This document shows, one piece after another, positions 47,046 through 54,675 of a stretch of DNA of 56,475 nt. Below the pieces are notes generated by a model. The model had not been told where the DNA came from, searched no databases, and worked only from the letters and a program-made list of their open reading frames with translations. This DNA comes from an uncultured Candidatus Actinomarina sp. GTDB taxonomy: Bacteria; Actinomycetota; Acidimicrobiia; Actinomarinales; Actinomarinaceae. The stretch covers positions 285,728-342,202 of the forward strand of contig CACODT010000001.1 of the NCBI GenBank assembly GCA_902626065.1, written 5' to 3'. The position numbers and the translations under genes were made by a program. Every line of letters begins with the position of its first letter. Position 1 is the stretch's first letter.

Positions 47046-47117
47046 ATGTTTTTGTCATATATAGGTATGCTGATTATTTTTATAATTATGATTTTTCTAT
47101 TCAAAAAAATAAAATAA
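47046..47117 (+). CDS. Possible 23-residue hydrophobic mini-protein
   Basis: A frame starting two bases after the phosphodiesterase stop encodes MFLSYIGMLIIFIIMIFLFK followed by KIK and a stop. It looks like one membrane helix with a basic end. It has no ribosome binding site and the base composition alone could produce it, so it may be chance. Confidence 0.2.
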   Translation: MFLSYIGMLIIFIIMIFLFKKIK

Positions 47118-47118
47118 T

Positions 47119-47925
47119 CTAATTTGGTTGATATGTTCCAAAAAATACTTGCCAAGCCAATGCAGTTTTTGCCAATAGACTAAGCCATATATATGCTCTT
47201 TCACCATAAAGGTAGTCTCTCCACTTACCAACACCTTTATATTGCAAAACCATATTTATTGAAAACGTATTGAAAAATAAAAATATACTTACAAAAATCC
47301 ATACAACAAATTGTGGAACACCTTGTGGATTTGAATCTGTAGCAACTCCATCTCCAATTAAATTAATAAAAATAAAAATCCATGGTGCAACACCAACCAG
47401 ACATCCCATTATGTAACTTGTCCAGTCAACTTTTTCAGTATATTGATTATTTACTTCCATCATCCAACCAAACCAACACATAGCTGCATTCATAAAAAAG
47501 ATTCCTAAAAGAGCCCAAACATCATAGATCCCAACGAGCAAAGCAATTAAAACTATCATTACTGATGCACTGATTGAATATTCAATCCATCTGACTTTAT
47601 TTATTCCTTTTGCAAGATCTTCTTGATATTTTCCATAAAAAGGTCCAGAGATTAAAAAATGTGCAACAGCTGACGCTAATAAGAAAGTTGCAACGGCGGG
47701 ACCAAAATTTGTGATTTCTCTCCATACCTCAAGTTCTGGAACTAATGCAAAGGTAGAAGGATCTTCAGGATTTCCCACTCCGGTTAATTGAGTCAGTGTT
47801 ATAGGTACAACAAAATCTGAATTTACAACTGTTCCTAGCCAAAACAATGCAGAACCCTGGATTAAATGCATGAAACCCATGATGATATTAAAACGTCTTA
47901 GTTTTTTAATTTTTTCAGATATCAA
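47119..47925 (-). CDS. Heliorhodopsin
   Basis: This is a seven-helix retinal protein of the heliorhodopsin family, which has inverted topology relative to type-1 rhodopsins. In the longest reading frame (274 residues) the key residues are His26 (FMHLIQG), His95 (VAHFLIS), the counterion Glu121 (RWIEYSISASVMIVLIA) and the retinal lysine Lys259 in GERAYIWLSLLAKTALAWQV. The frame opens at GTG 47941-47943, but a GGGAGG element lies after it and four bases before a TTG at 47923-47925, which I take as the start. No retinal-synthesis gene is nearby. The physiological role of heliorhodopsins is still debated. Confidence 0.95.
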   Translation of the reverse strand: MISEKIKKLRRFNIIMGFMHLIQGSALFWLGTVVNSDFVVPITLTQLTGVGNPEDPSTFALVPELEVWREITNFGPAVATFLLASAVAHFLISGPFYGKYQEDLAKGINKVRWIEYSISASVMIVLIALLVGIYDVWALLGIFFMNAAMCWFGWMMEVNNQYTEKVDWTSYIMGCLVGVAPWIFIFINLIGDGVATDSNPQGVPQFVVWIFVSIFLFFNTFSINMVLQYKGVGKWRDYLYGERAYIWLSLLAKTALAWQVFFGTYQPN

Positions 47926-47982
47926 ATTTCCTCCCTTTGACACTCACATATTAATATAGAAATTACAAACATCTACTAAATA

Positions 47983-48177
47983 ATGAATAAACAAGAAATT
48001 TATCAAGAAATACAGGAAATACTTGGCGAGCTTAATTCTCTTTCAAAGTCATTATCAACCTCAAGAGAACTCATTTCGGAAAATTCAAATAAAAGAGCGA
48101 GTGTAAGACTTGCAGAAATTGAAAGTGAGCTGCAGATAATAGCTGGTAGAGTATCTAAAATTAATTCAGCTTTTTGA
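47983..48177 (+). CDS. Small coiled-coil protein, hypothetical
   Basis: This 64-residue frame encodes a highly charged helical protein with heptad-like spacing (QEIQEILGELNSLSKSLSTS and RLAEIESELQIIAGRVSKI). It lies divergent from heliorhodopsin and converges on the iron ABC ATPase gene with a 12-base overlap. Amphipathic regularity supports real coding, but I do not recognise a family. Confidence 0.5.
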   Translation: MNKQEIYQEIQEILGELNSLSKSLSTSRELISENSNKRASVRLAEIESELQIIAGRVSKINSAF

Positions 48178-49191
48178 TGGAAAAGTTGTAACTTCGGTAA
48201 CGTCAATACAAACTTTGTCACCTGGTTCAAAAATCATAGATGGTAAAGATCTTGCTCTAAAGATCTCCCCATTTTGATTTTCAAAAGATATTACTTGATC
48301 ATGTCCATAAAAAATGCATTCTTTAACAATATAATCTCCCTTTGAATCAAGATTTACCTCAATGCATTCAGGCCTAATTGAGACGTCCAACTCACCCTCA
48401 TATGCAGAGTTAAATGTTCCTAATGAAGTTTTTACCCTTCCATTTGTTGAAAATCCCTTAATGATATTTGGATCTCCCACAGAATTTGCGACAGTTTGAC
48501 TGATTGGATTTAGATATATCTCCTGAGGAGTTGCGCTCTGTATAACTTTACCATTTTCCAAAACGCTCACAATATCACAAACTGATAATGCTTCTTCCTG
48601 ATCATGAGTTACTATAATTCCGGTTGTTTTAGTGGCCCTCAATAAAGAAACAACTTCTTCTCTAAGATCCCTCGCCATCTGAGCATCTAGACTTGTAAAC
48701 GGTTCATCTAAAAGTATCACTTCTGGCTTTGGAGCTAAAGCTCTTGCGAGTGCTACTCTCTGTTGCTGACCTCCAGATATATCTTGAGGAAATTTTTTTC
48801 TATATAAATTTAAATTAGTCATATCGATGACCTCATCTAATCTTCCATTTTTAATTTCTTCTTTAGATAAACCAAAAGCTATGTTCTTTTCAACTGTTAG
48901 GTGCGGAAATAGAGCATAATCTTGAAAAACCATCCCAATTTTTCTTTCTTCAGGTGGAATATTTATTTTTTCATTAAAAATTATATTATTGTGCATTTCA
49001 ATAGTTCCCTGATCTGGACTTTCAAATCCGGCTAATAATCTTAAAGCCGTAGTCTTACCAGAACCTGAAACACCCAAAATTCCAAATATTGATCCATACC
49101 AAATATCTAAATTAAAATCTGTTAAAACGTTTTCATCCCCATAGGATTTTGATAAGGATCTTGCTCTTATAATTAAATTATCGAATACCAT
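48166..49191 (-). CDS. fbpC: Ferric iron ABC transporter ATP-binding protein
   Basis: The 341-residue ATPase energises the adjacent permease. It has Walker A GVSGSGKTT, the Q-loop VFQDYALFPHLTV, signature SGGQQQRVALARAL, Walker B VILLDEPFTSLD and the H-loop TGIIVTHDQEEAL. A C-terminal TOBE-like domain follows (about residues 240-341, VSIRPECIEV). It lies one base after fbpB, and the Fe(III) assignment rests on the partner binding protein. Confidence 0.9.
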   Translation of the reverse strand: MVFDNLIIRARSLSKSYGDENVLTDFNLDIWYGSIFGILGVSGSGKTTALRLLAGFESPDQGTIEMHNNIIFNEKINIPPEERKIGMVFQDYALFPHLTVEKNIAFGLSKEEIKNGRLDEVIDMTNLNLYRKKFPQDISGGQQQRVALARALAPKPEVILLDEPFTSLDAQMARDLREEVVSLLRATKTTGIIVTHDQEEALSVCDIVSVLENGKVIQSATPQEIYLNPISQTVANSVGDPNIIKGFSTNGRVKTSLGTFNSAYEGELDVSIRPECIEVNLDSKGDYIVKECIFYGHDQVISFENQNGEIFRARSLPSMIFEPGDKVCIDVTEVTTFPSKS

Positions 49192-49192
49192 T

Positions 49193-50749
49193 TTAAATTG
49201 TTAAATTCCTTGTACTTAATATATAAGTAGGGATTGCACTTATTGCCAACAAAATAAAAGCAGAAAATGCTGCTTGTGTGAACATTGCTTCAGATGCGAA
49301 AGACCAGACATCCACTGCCATCGTGTTATATTCTGTCGGTCTTAAAAGAAGTGTTTGTGGCAGTTCTTTCATCGTTGATAAAAAAACGAGTGCACCCCCG
49401 GCAAATAAACCTCTATATATGAGAGGAAATGTAACTTTTCTGAATGTTTCTAACTTTGAACGACCAAGGCCTAAACTTGCTTCAATATAATTGGATTTTA
49501 CTTGCTCCATTGAGGCTTGACCTCCTCCAATAGCTTGTGGCAAGAAAACAATTAAATAAGAAATTACTAAAGCAAAGAAACTTTGATAAACACTTGGAAA
49601 TATCTTTATTGAAATAAATAAAATCGATACACCAACTGCTAAATGAGGTAATCCATATAGTGACAACATTATTTTTTCTAGAATGTCTCCAAATCTTGAC
49701 TTATATTGGGAGATCAATATAACAATTGGCATTGAAATAATAATTGCAAGAAGTGAAGTTACTATTGATGCAGAAAAGGAACCCAGAATACCCGGAATCG
49801 ATGAAGTAACATCGGTACCATAATAAAGACCCCTAAATAACCAAAAACTTAATACTGCTACAGGGATTATCAGACCAAGAGAGATAATGACTCCAAGGAA
49901 TGAATAAATTAATATTTTTCCATTTTTTTCAAGTTTTACTTTTTTCGGGACTCTTGGAGTGCCCGATACTTTAGCAGATCTTGAAGTTGCTGATCCTCTT
50001 TGGATAAAACTAATCAGTAAAGCTAGGACTATAAGTAAGCTTGAGTAAAAAATCACAGGATCGCCAAGAATACTAAATTCATAATATGCATAAATTGCTT
50101 TTGTAACAGTTGAGTATCTCATTAAAGATACTGCTCCAAAATCAGAAATCACATAAAGTCCAACTAACAAGCTTGAATATATAATTGGTTTTTTTAGTCT
50201 AGGAATGACAACATTTGTATAAACTTTAAATTGATTTACACCTAACGACCGAGCTGCGTCTTCCACAGTTGAGTCAAGATTTCTTAAAGCACTACTACAA
50301 ATTAATTGTACGTATGGATAAGTGAAGAGAGTTAGAACAAGCCAACTTCCTAGAAATCCCTCAATACCAGCAATTTCATTAATACCGTATCTGTTAAAAA
50401 TTTGTACAAACAAACCTTTTGGAGAAAACGCTGATATATAAGTTAGGGCACCTATATATGAAGGTATTACCAGTGGTAGTGCACATAACGTAAATAGTAT
50501 TTTTGAGCCCTTGAATTCAAATCTCACAGTAACTATTGAGATTAATAAACCAACCAAAACGCTTGTTAAAACAACCGCAAAAAAGACTGTTATTGTATTA
50601 AACATTAAATTAAAAACGTTCCAAGATTGAAAAAAACTTGATAAAGATCTAGAAAAATTTACAAATCGCCAAAGCATATAAATTATAGGTGCGATAAAAG
50701 TAAATAAAATTAATGAATTTATCGTTAATAAACTCTTGGGAATCCTCAT
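49193..50749 (-). CDS. fbpB: Ferric iron ABC transporter permease (fused two-domain)
   Basis: The 518-residue membrane protein contains two copies of the binding-protein-dependent permease domain. The ATPase-docking EAA loops are EDAARSLGVNQFKVYTNVVI (first half) and YIEASLGLGRSKLETFRKVT (second half). This duplicated form, about 12 helices, is typical of FbpB/SfuB/FutB iron permeases. A hairpin in the 111-base gap after fbpA may lower its expression relative to the binding protein. Confidence 0.9.
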   Translation of the reverse strand: MRIPKSLLTINSLILFTFIAPIIYMLWRFVNFSRSLSSFFQSWNVFNLMFNTITVFFAVVLTSVLVGLLISIVTVRFEFKGSKILFTLCALPLVIPSYIGALTYISAFSPKGLFVQIFNRYGINEIAGIEGFLGSWLVLTLFTYPYVQLICSSALRNLDSTVEDAARSLGVNQFKVYTNVVIPRLKKPIIYSSLLVGLYVISDFGAVSLMRYSTVTKAIYAYYEFSILGDPVIFYSSLLIVLALLISFIQRGSATSRSAKVSGTPRVPKKVKLEKNGKILIYSFLGVIISLGLIIPVAVLSFWLFRGLYYGTDVTSSIPGILGSFSASIVTSLLAIIISMPIVILISQYKSRFGDILEKIMLSLYGLPHLAVGVSILFISIKIFPSVYQSFFALVISYLIVFLPQAIGGGQASMEQVKSNYIEASLGLGRSKLETFRKVTFPLIYRGLFAGGALVFLSTMKELPQTLLLRPTEYNTMAVDVWSFASEAMFTQAAFSAFILLAISAIPTYILSTRNLTI

Positions 50750-50781
50750 AGGTTTAAGAATATATTTGATTTTGAGATAAC

Positions 50782-50821
50782 AAAAGAAAAATTCTGGCCA
50801 GAGAAACCCCTGGCCAGAATT
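50782..50821 (-). terminator. Hairpin terminator or attenuator between fbpA and fbpB
   Basis: A perfect 12-base-pair stem (arms 50790-50801 and 50810-50821, core CTGGCCAG) with an eight-base loop is followed on the minus strand by TTTTTCTTTT. It sits between the binding-protein gene and the permease gene, so partial termination would make more FbpA than FbpB-FbpC. Confidence 0.85.
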
Positions 50822-50860
50822 CTATTCGGTTTCGAGCTTACTAGTTAATTTAATGACTGA

Positions 50861-51976
50861 CTAGAAACCTGCTTGCGCTATCAATTCAACAGCTTTTTCC
50901 TGCCAAAGTGCTAACGCTGACCAGTTCAAATTCGATGGAGAATTCAAACTATTAATATCTGGAAGTAAAGCGTTTGGTGCTATACCGGCAACGAGAGGGA
51001 ACTCATAAACAGTATTAGTAAAATGCTCTTGAGCACTTGTTGAATGTAAATATTCAATAAATGCTAAAGCAGCTGGTTTGTTTTGACTTGTTGACAAAAC
51101 ACCTGCACCTGCTGGCATAACCATAGCGCCACAACCACCATCTAAGTACACATTCTTCATTTGAGCATTTGGCTCTTCAGCTAATACTCTTAATGTGTAG
51201 TAATGATTAATCATTCCAATGTCTAGCTCACCAGCATTTGCTGCTGCAACTTGAGGTGAGTTCTTTGGATATTCTGTATATCCAAGACCATTGATTGCTG
51301 TTAACCATTCGAGAACTTTTTCTTCACCGTCAGACTCAATCATGCATGCAATCATTGCAATAAATGATGAGTTTGTTGGTGCTAGTCCAAGTCTGTTTCT
51401 AAACTTTTCATCTGCTAAACCATAAATATCTCCTGGTAGTTCAGCATCAGTAACATCTCTTGTGTCTACAACGAGTGATCGTGACCTTCCAGATGTACCA
51501 ACCCAAAAACCATTTCTATCTACAGCCCATGAAGGAACATTGTCCAATATATCAGCAGGCAATCTATCAAATAGACCTGCTTTGGCTACTACGCCAAGAC
51601 TTACTGGATCTTGTGAAAAGAATACATCAGCTGGGCTGATTGCACCTTCAAGTTCTAATGTTCCAGCTAAAGCAGCACTCTTTGCATACCTTACTTCGAC
51701 ATCTACTCCTGAAGAAGCTTCAAAAGCTGCAATCACATCAGCGACTAAGCTCTCTTTTCTTCCACTATAAATAACAAGTGTTCCTCCAACTTCTGCCTCT
51801 GGCTCGGCGAGTGCAGCTTCAACTGCAGCATCTATAGCTGCTTGAGAAACTTCACCTGCTGGACCTGCTGGTCCTGCCTCACCTGCTGGTCCCGCTGGCC
51901 CTGCTTCACCTTCGGAAGCACATGCTGCAAAAACCATTAGCATTACAGAAATCAAAGCAATAAATTTTTTGTTCAA
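50861..51976 (-). CDS. fbpA: Iron-binding lipoprotein of the ferric ABC transporter, with collagen-like linker
   Basis: The preferred start is TTG at 51974-51976, preceded by AAAGGA six bases upstream. It gives a lipoprotein signal ending MVFAAC with Cys19 as lipid anchor. Residues 23-42 are Gly-X-Y triplets (GEA and GPA repeats), then an Ala/Glu helix, then the binding domain from GGTLVIYSGRKESLV. The segment GMINHYYTLR holds the paired tyrosines used for iron in FbpA/FutA proteins. An upstream ATG at 52019-52021 lacks a Shine-Dalgarno element. A regulator-type inverted repeat lies 27 bases upstream of the start. Confidence 0.9.
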   Translation of the reverse strand: MNKKFIALISVMLMVFAACASEGEAGPAGPAGEAGPAGPAGEVSQAAIDAAVEAALAEPEAEVGGTLVIYSGRKESLVADVIAAFEASSGVDVEVRYAKSAALAGTLELEGAISPADVFFSQDPVSLGVVAKAGLFDRLPADILDNVPSWAVDRNGFWVGTSGRSRSLVVDTRDVTDAELPGDIYGLADEKFRNRLGLAPTNSSFIAMIACMIESDGEEKVLEWLTAINGLGYTEYPKNSPQVAAANAGELDIGMINHYYTLRVLAEEPNAQMKNVYLDGGCGAMVMPAGAGVLSTSQNKPAALAFIEYLHSTSAQEHFTNTVYEFPLVAGIAPNALLPDINSLNSPSNLNWSALALWQEKAVELIAQAGF

Positions 51977-52002
51977 TTTAATTCCTTTATTAGCTTGTAT
52001 GG

Positions 52003-52020
52003 TGTTAATAGTAGTTAACA
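52003..52020. promoter_or_regulatory. Operator-like inverted repeat TGTTAA-N6-TTAACA before fbpA
   Basis: Perfect six-base arms (52003-52008 and 52015-52020) flank a six-base spacer. On the minus strand the spacer region contains TACTAT, a plausible -10 for fbpA, so binding would block it. The same 18-base pattern occurs upstream of the DtxR-family gene at 53406-53423. hemH reads away from the other side of this intergenic region. Confidence 0.75.
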
Positions 52021-52100
52021 AACCAAGTTAATAGGAATTATTTTAAAAAATTTTTTAAATTATCATTTATAAAATTAAAAGTTAAAATAATTAAATCAGT

Positions 52101-53147
52101 ATGAAAATAAAAGAAGCTGTCTTATTAGTCAATCTTGGCTCTCCTAAAGAGTTAAACAAAAAAAGTGTAAGAAAATACTTAAATGTTTTCTTATCTGATG
52201 ATTATGTAGTTGATATTCCTAAGGTTTTACAGCAATTATTACTCAAACTTTTTATTTTACCTTTTAGACCTAAACAAACTCTGCATGCATATGAACAAAT
52301 TTGGACAGATGAAGGGTCGCCCTTAATCATTTCAACTTTTAAAATAAAAGAAAAACTCATCAAAAAAACTGGATGGCATGTTGAAATAGCCATGAGATAT
52401 GAATCTCCAAGTATTGAGAATGCTTTAAGAAATTTAAAAGCAAATGGCTTTAATAAAATATATGTAGTGCCTTTATATCCTCATAATGCGATGGCAACAA
52501 CAATTACTACACAGGTTGAAGTTGAAAAACTGGCAAACGAAATAATACCTAAAGCAGAACTATTCTTTATTAAACCGTTTTACAACAATGATAAGTACAT
52601 AAAAGCCGTATCTAATAAAGTTAGAGAATATATTACTACTGAGAAATTTGATAAATTAGTTTTTAGTTATCATGGGATCCCAAAAAGACAAGCAAAGAAA
52701 ACTGATGAAACCGGTTCACATTGTTTTTCAAACAAAGAGTGTTGTGAAGTTGATGAACTTGGATCGGCAGACTGTTACAAAGCTCATACAGTTCAGGCTT
52801 CAATCAAAATTGCGAAAGAATTAGGGTTAAAATCTACTGATTGGGAGATCGCTTATCAATCTAGAATAGGACCTGGTTGGCTTACTCCATTTACAGATAA
52901 GAGGTTGGAGGTATTACCTGATGAAGGTGCAAAATCAATTGGCGTACTTTGCCCATCTTTTATATCTGATTGTTTAGAAACCTTAGAAGAGATAGATATT
53001 CGAGGAAGAAAAACCTTTATTGATGCTGGCGGTGAAAAAATGACTTATATTCCTTGTCTAAATGAATCAAATGATACGATTGATCTTTTGGTTTCAATTG
53101 TTGAAGATGCAAAGAAATTTAGAATTAAAGCTTTGAAAACTGCTTAA
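52101..53147 (+). CDS. hemH: Ferrochelatase
   Basis: Ferrochelatase inserts Fe(II) into the porphyrin at the end of heme synthesis. The 348 residues contain LLVNLGSPKE, FSYHGIPKRQ with catalytic His191, and GVLCPSFISDCLETLEEI. A cysteine-rich stretch follows the His motif (Cys208, 214, 215, 225 in SHCFSNKECCEVDEL and beyond), which could hold an iron-sulfur cluster. The overall sequence looks more like the form in Gram-negative lineages than actinobacterial coproporphyrin ferrochelatase, so substrate and origin deserve care. Confidence 0.93.
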   Translation: MKIKEAVLLVNLGSPKELNKKSVRKYLNVFLSDDYVVDIPKVLQQLLLKLFILPFRPKQTLHAYEQIWTDEGSPLIISTFKIKEKLIKKTGWHVEIAMRYESPSIENALRNLKANGFNKIYVVPLYPHNAMATTITTQVEVEKLANEIIPKAELFFIKPFYNNDKYIKAVSNKVREYITTEKFDKLVFSYHGIPKRQAKKTDETGSHCFSNKECCEVDELGSADCYKAHTVQASIKIAKELGLKSTDWEIAYQSRIGPGWLTPFTDKRLEVLPDEGAKSIGVLCPSFISDCLETLEEIDIRGRKTFIDAGGEKMTYIPCLNESNDTIDLLVSIVEDAKKFRIKALKTA

Positions 53148-53232
53148 TACGAGCTGCTCTAGGAAGTAGTTTTCCACCATTCCGCACAACCCACATAAAA
53201 GCAAATAACAAGTAAGCAAATGGACAAGCCAT
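53125..53232 (-). CDS. Possible 35-residue membrane mini-protein overlapping the hemH 3' end
   Basis: The minus strand encodes MACPFAYLLFAFMWVVRNGG and a basic tail ending QFSKL. The first 16 residues are hydrophobic and the rest positively charged, like a small single-span protein. It overlaps hemH by 23 bases and would be convergent to it. There is no clear ribosome binding site, so support is only compositional. Confidence 0.28.
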   Translation of the reverse strand: MACPFAYLLFAFMWVVRNGGKLLPRAARIKQFSKL

Positions 53233-53245
53233 ACATTTATTTTAC

Positions 53246-53383
53246 ATGAATATTAAGATAAAAGAAATGGATAACAATATTAAAGAGATTGATAATAACC
53301 CAAAAATAATTACAAAGTTCGAGCCACTTATCTGGTTAGCTTTTATCGCTCTTACTGCAGTTGTTGGTTGTCCAGTGTTCTAG
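53246..53383 (+). CDS. Possible 45-residue single-span membrane protein between hemH and the DtxR-like gene
   Basis: The frame encodes a charged N-terminus (MNIKIKEMDNNIKEIDNNPK) and a C-terminal hydrophobic segment PLIWLAFIALTAVVGCPVF, the pattern of a tail-anchored mini-protein. It ends 49 bases before the regulator gene and 20 bases before its operator. No homologue is recognised. It explains most of the otherwise empty 285-base gap. Confidence 0.4.
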   Translation: MNIKIKEMDNNIKEIDNNPKIITKFEPLIWLAFIALTAVVGCPVF

Positions 53384-53403
53384 AAAACATTCAAAATCGC
53401 CAA

Positions 53404-53425
53404 AATGTTAATACCTGTTAACATT
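53404..53425. promoter_or_regulatory. Operator-like inverted repeat before the DtxR-family gene
   Basis: Eight-base arms AATGTTAA (53404-53411) and TTAACATT (53418-53425) flank the spacer TACCTG, centred 18 bases before the ATG. The core TGTTAA-N6-TTAACA is identical to the repeat before fbpA. The right arm overlaps candidate -10 hexamers (TAACAT or CATTAT) for the gene, so autorepression is likely. Confidence 0.78.
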
Positions 53426-53432
53426 ATTACAT

Positions 53433-54146
53433 ATGCAGATAGATGAACTAAATACTCCAAATTCAAATAATGATGAAAGTATTCTAACCCATGAAGAGGT
53501 AGAGAAATTTCCAAAATCTTTTTATACCCATGCAGAAGCAATATTTCACCTTCAAGAGGTTGGTATAGATATAAAACAAACAAGGGTTGCGGAATGGTTA
53601 GGAGTAAGTCGTGCAAATGTTTCACAAGTTGTTGGAAGAATGCAAAACAGTGGTTTAATCAAGTTGAATGATAATCTTCAACTTACTGAAACTGGCTTAT
53701 GTTTGGCAAAGTGTATATCTAGAAGGCACAGAATCACAGAAAGATTTTTATCCGAAGTTTTGAATCTACCATGGGATCAAGTCTATAAAGAAACAAGTCG
53801 ATGGGAAGACGTTTTAAGTCCAGTAACTGAAAAAGCAATGTTAAAGATGTTAGGAAATCCAAAAACAGGACCCTTTGGAAATCCAATCCCTCACTCTAGA
53901 TATCAAGAAAAAAATATGAAAAATTTACTTAATGTTGAGACGAATAAAACATACTCTATTGAAAAAATTACCGAGGAACTAAAAAGAGATCCATCTATGA
54001 TAGATTTTTTACAATCACATGAGATGCTTCCAGGATCAAAACTAAACGTAGCCGATGCTGGTGATTTTTCGATAACTATAAGTACAAATGGCAATGAATT
54101 TTTTGGTGTCGATAAATTTATTGCCAAAAGAGTCTTCGTTAGCTGA
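53433..54146 (+). CDS. DtxR/MntR-family metal-dependent transcriptional regulator
   Basis: The 237 residues show the winged helix (VAEWLGVSRANVSQVVGRMQ near residues 52-71), the metal-binding/dimerisation domain (RRHRITERFLSEVLNLPWDQ, KTGPFGNPIPHSR) and a C-terminal FeoA/SH3-like domain (LPGSKLNVADAGDFSI). Ancillary-site His99 and Glu103 are kept, but the DtxR primary-site positions Met10/Cys102/Glu105/His106 read Thr32/Ser122/Glu125/Asp126, and DtxR His98 is Tyr118. Metal specificity is therefore uncertain. Context (iron importer, ferrochelatase, shared operator) suggests control of iron uptake. Confidence 0.9.
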   Translation: MQIDELNTPNSNNDESILTHEEVEKFPKSFYTHAEAIFHLQEVGIDIKQTRVAEWLGVSRANVSQVVGRMQNSGLIKLNDNLQLTETGLCLAKCISRRHRITERFLSEVLNLPWDQVYKETSRWEDVLSPVTEKAMLKMLGNPKTGPFGNPIPHSRYQEKNMKNLLNVETNKTYSIEKITEELKRDPSMIDFLQSHEMLPGSKLNVADAGDFSITISTNGNEFFGVDKFIAKRVFVS

Positions 54147-54174
54147 AACAGCTTATGATTATCTCAAATATATT

Positions 54175-54180
54175 TAATAA
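54175..54180 (+). promoter_or_regulatory. -10-like hexamer TAATAA, six bases before the ATG at 54187
   Basis: TAATAA ends at 54180, with six bases (TTAAAG) before the ATG. The last base departs from the -10 consensus and AAAG could be a weak ribosome site, so this is the weakest of the leaderless-type examples. Confidence 0.3.
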
Positions 54181-54186
54181 TTAAAG

Positions 54187-54675
54187 ATGGAAGATTTCTT
54201 ACAACAAATTCCAAGAAATTTATTTCTTTATATAGGTGTAGGAATTTTTGTTTTAATTATAATTTATCGATTTTTCCCTCAAGTATTTTTAAAAATTCAT
54301 AAACCATTTTTTTTCACTATAGGAATTTTGTCACTATCTCTGGGGTATGTAGGTATCTTAATTCCTGGTCTTCCAACCACCGTATTTATTCTTATTGCTG
54401 CATGGGCATTTTCAAAATGCTCAGATAAATTTACAAATTGGCTTGAAAATCATAGACTTTTTGGTCCTATGATTCTTAATTGGAAAACCTATAGGGGATT
54501 ATCAAGACGAGCAAAAAAACTTGCTATTCTTATGATCGTTCCAACATTTGCACTGACAATTTTTTTAGTATTTTCTCTAGTTGGGGATTTAATTTTTGGT
54601 TCATTTGGGGTTGCACTTTGTGTGTGGTTAGCAACTAGGCCTGAGCCTCCTTTAGAAAAAGCAAACTCTAGTTAG
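54187..54675 (+). CDS. YbaN/DUF454-family inner membrane protein
   Basis: The 162 residues have three to four hydrophobic segments and the family core [36 protein letters not shown] and [11 protein letters not shown]. In E. coli ybaN is a neighbour of priC/apt; no biochemical function is established. The gene converges on tdk with an eight-base overlap. Confidence 0.87.
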   Translation: MEDFLQQIPRNLFLYIGVGIFVLIIIYRFFPQVFLKIHKPFFFTIGILSLSLGYVGILIPGLPTTVFILIAAWAFSKCSDKFTNWLENHRLFGPMILNWKTYRGLSRRAKKLAILMIVPTFALTIFLVFSLVGDLIFGSFGVALCVWLATRPEPPLEKANSS

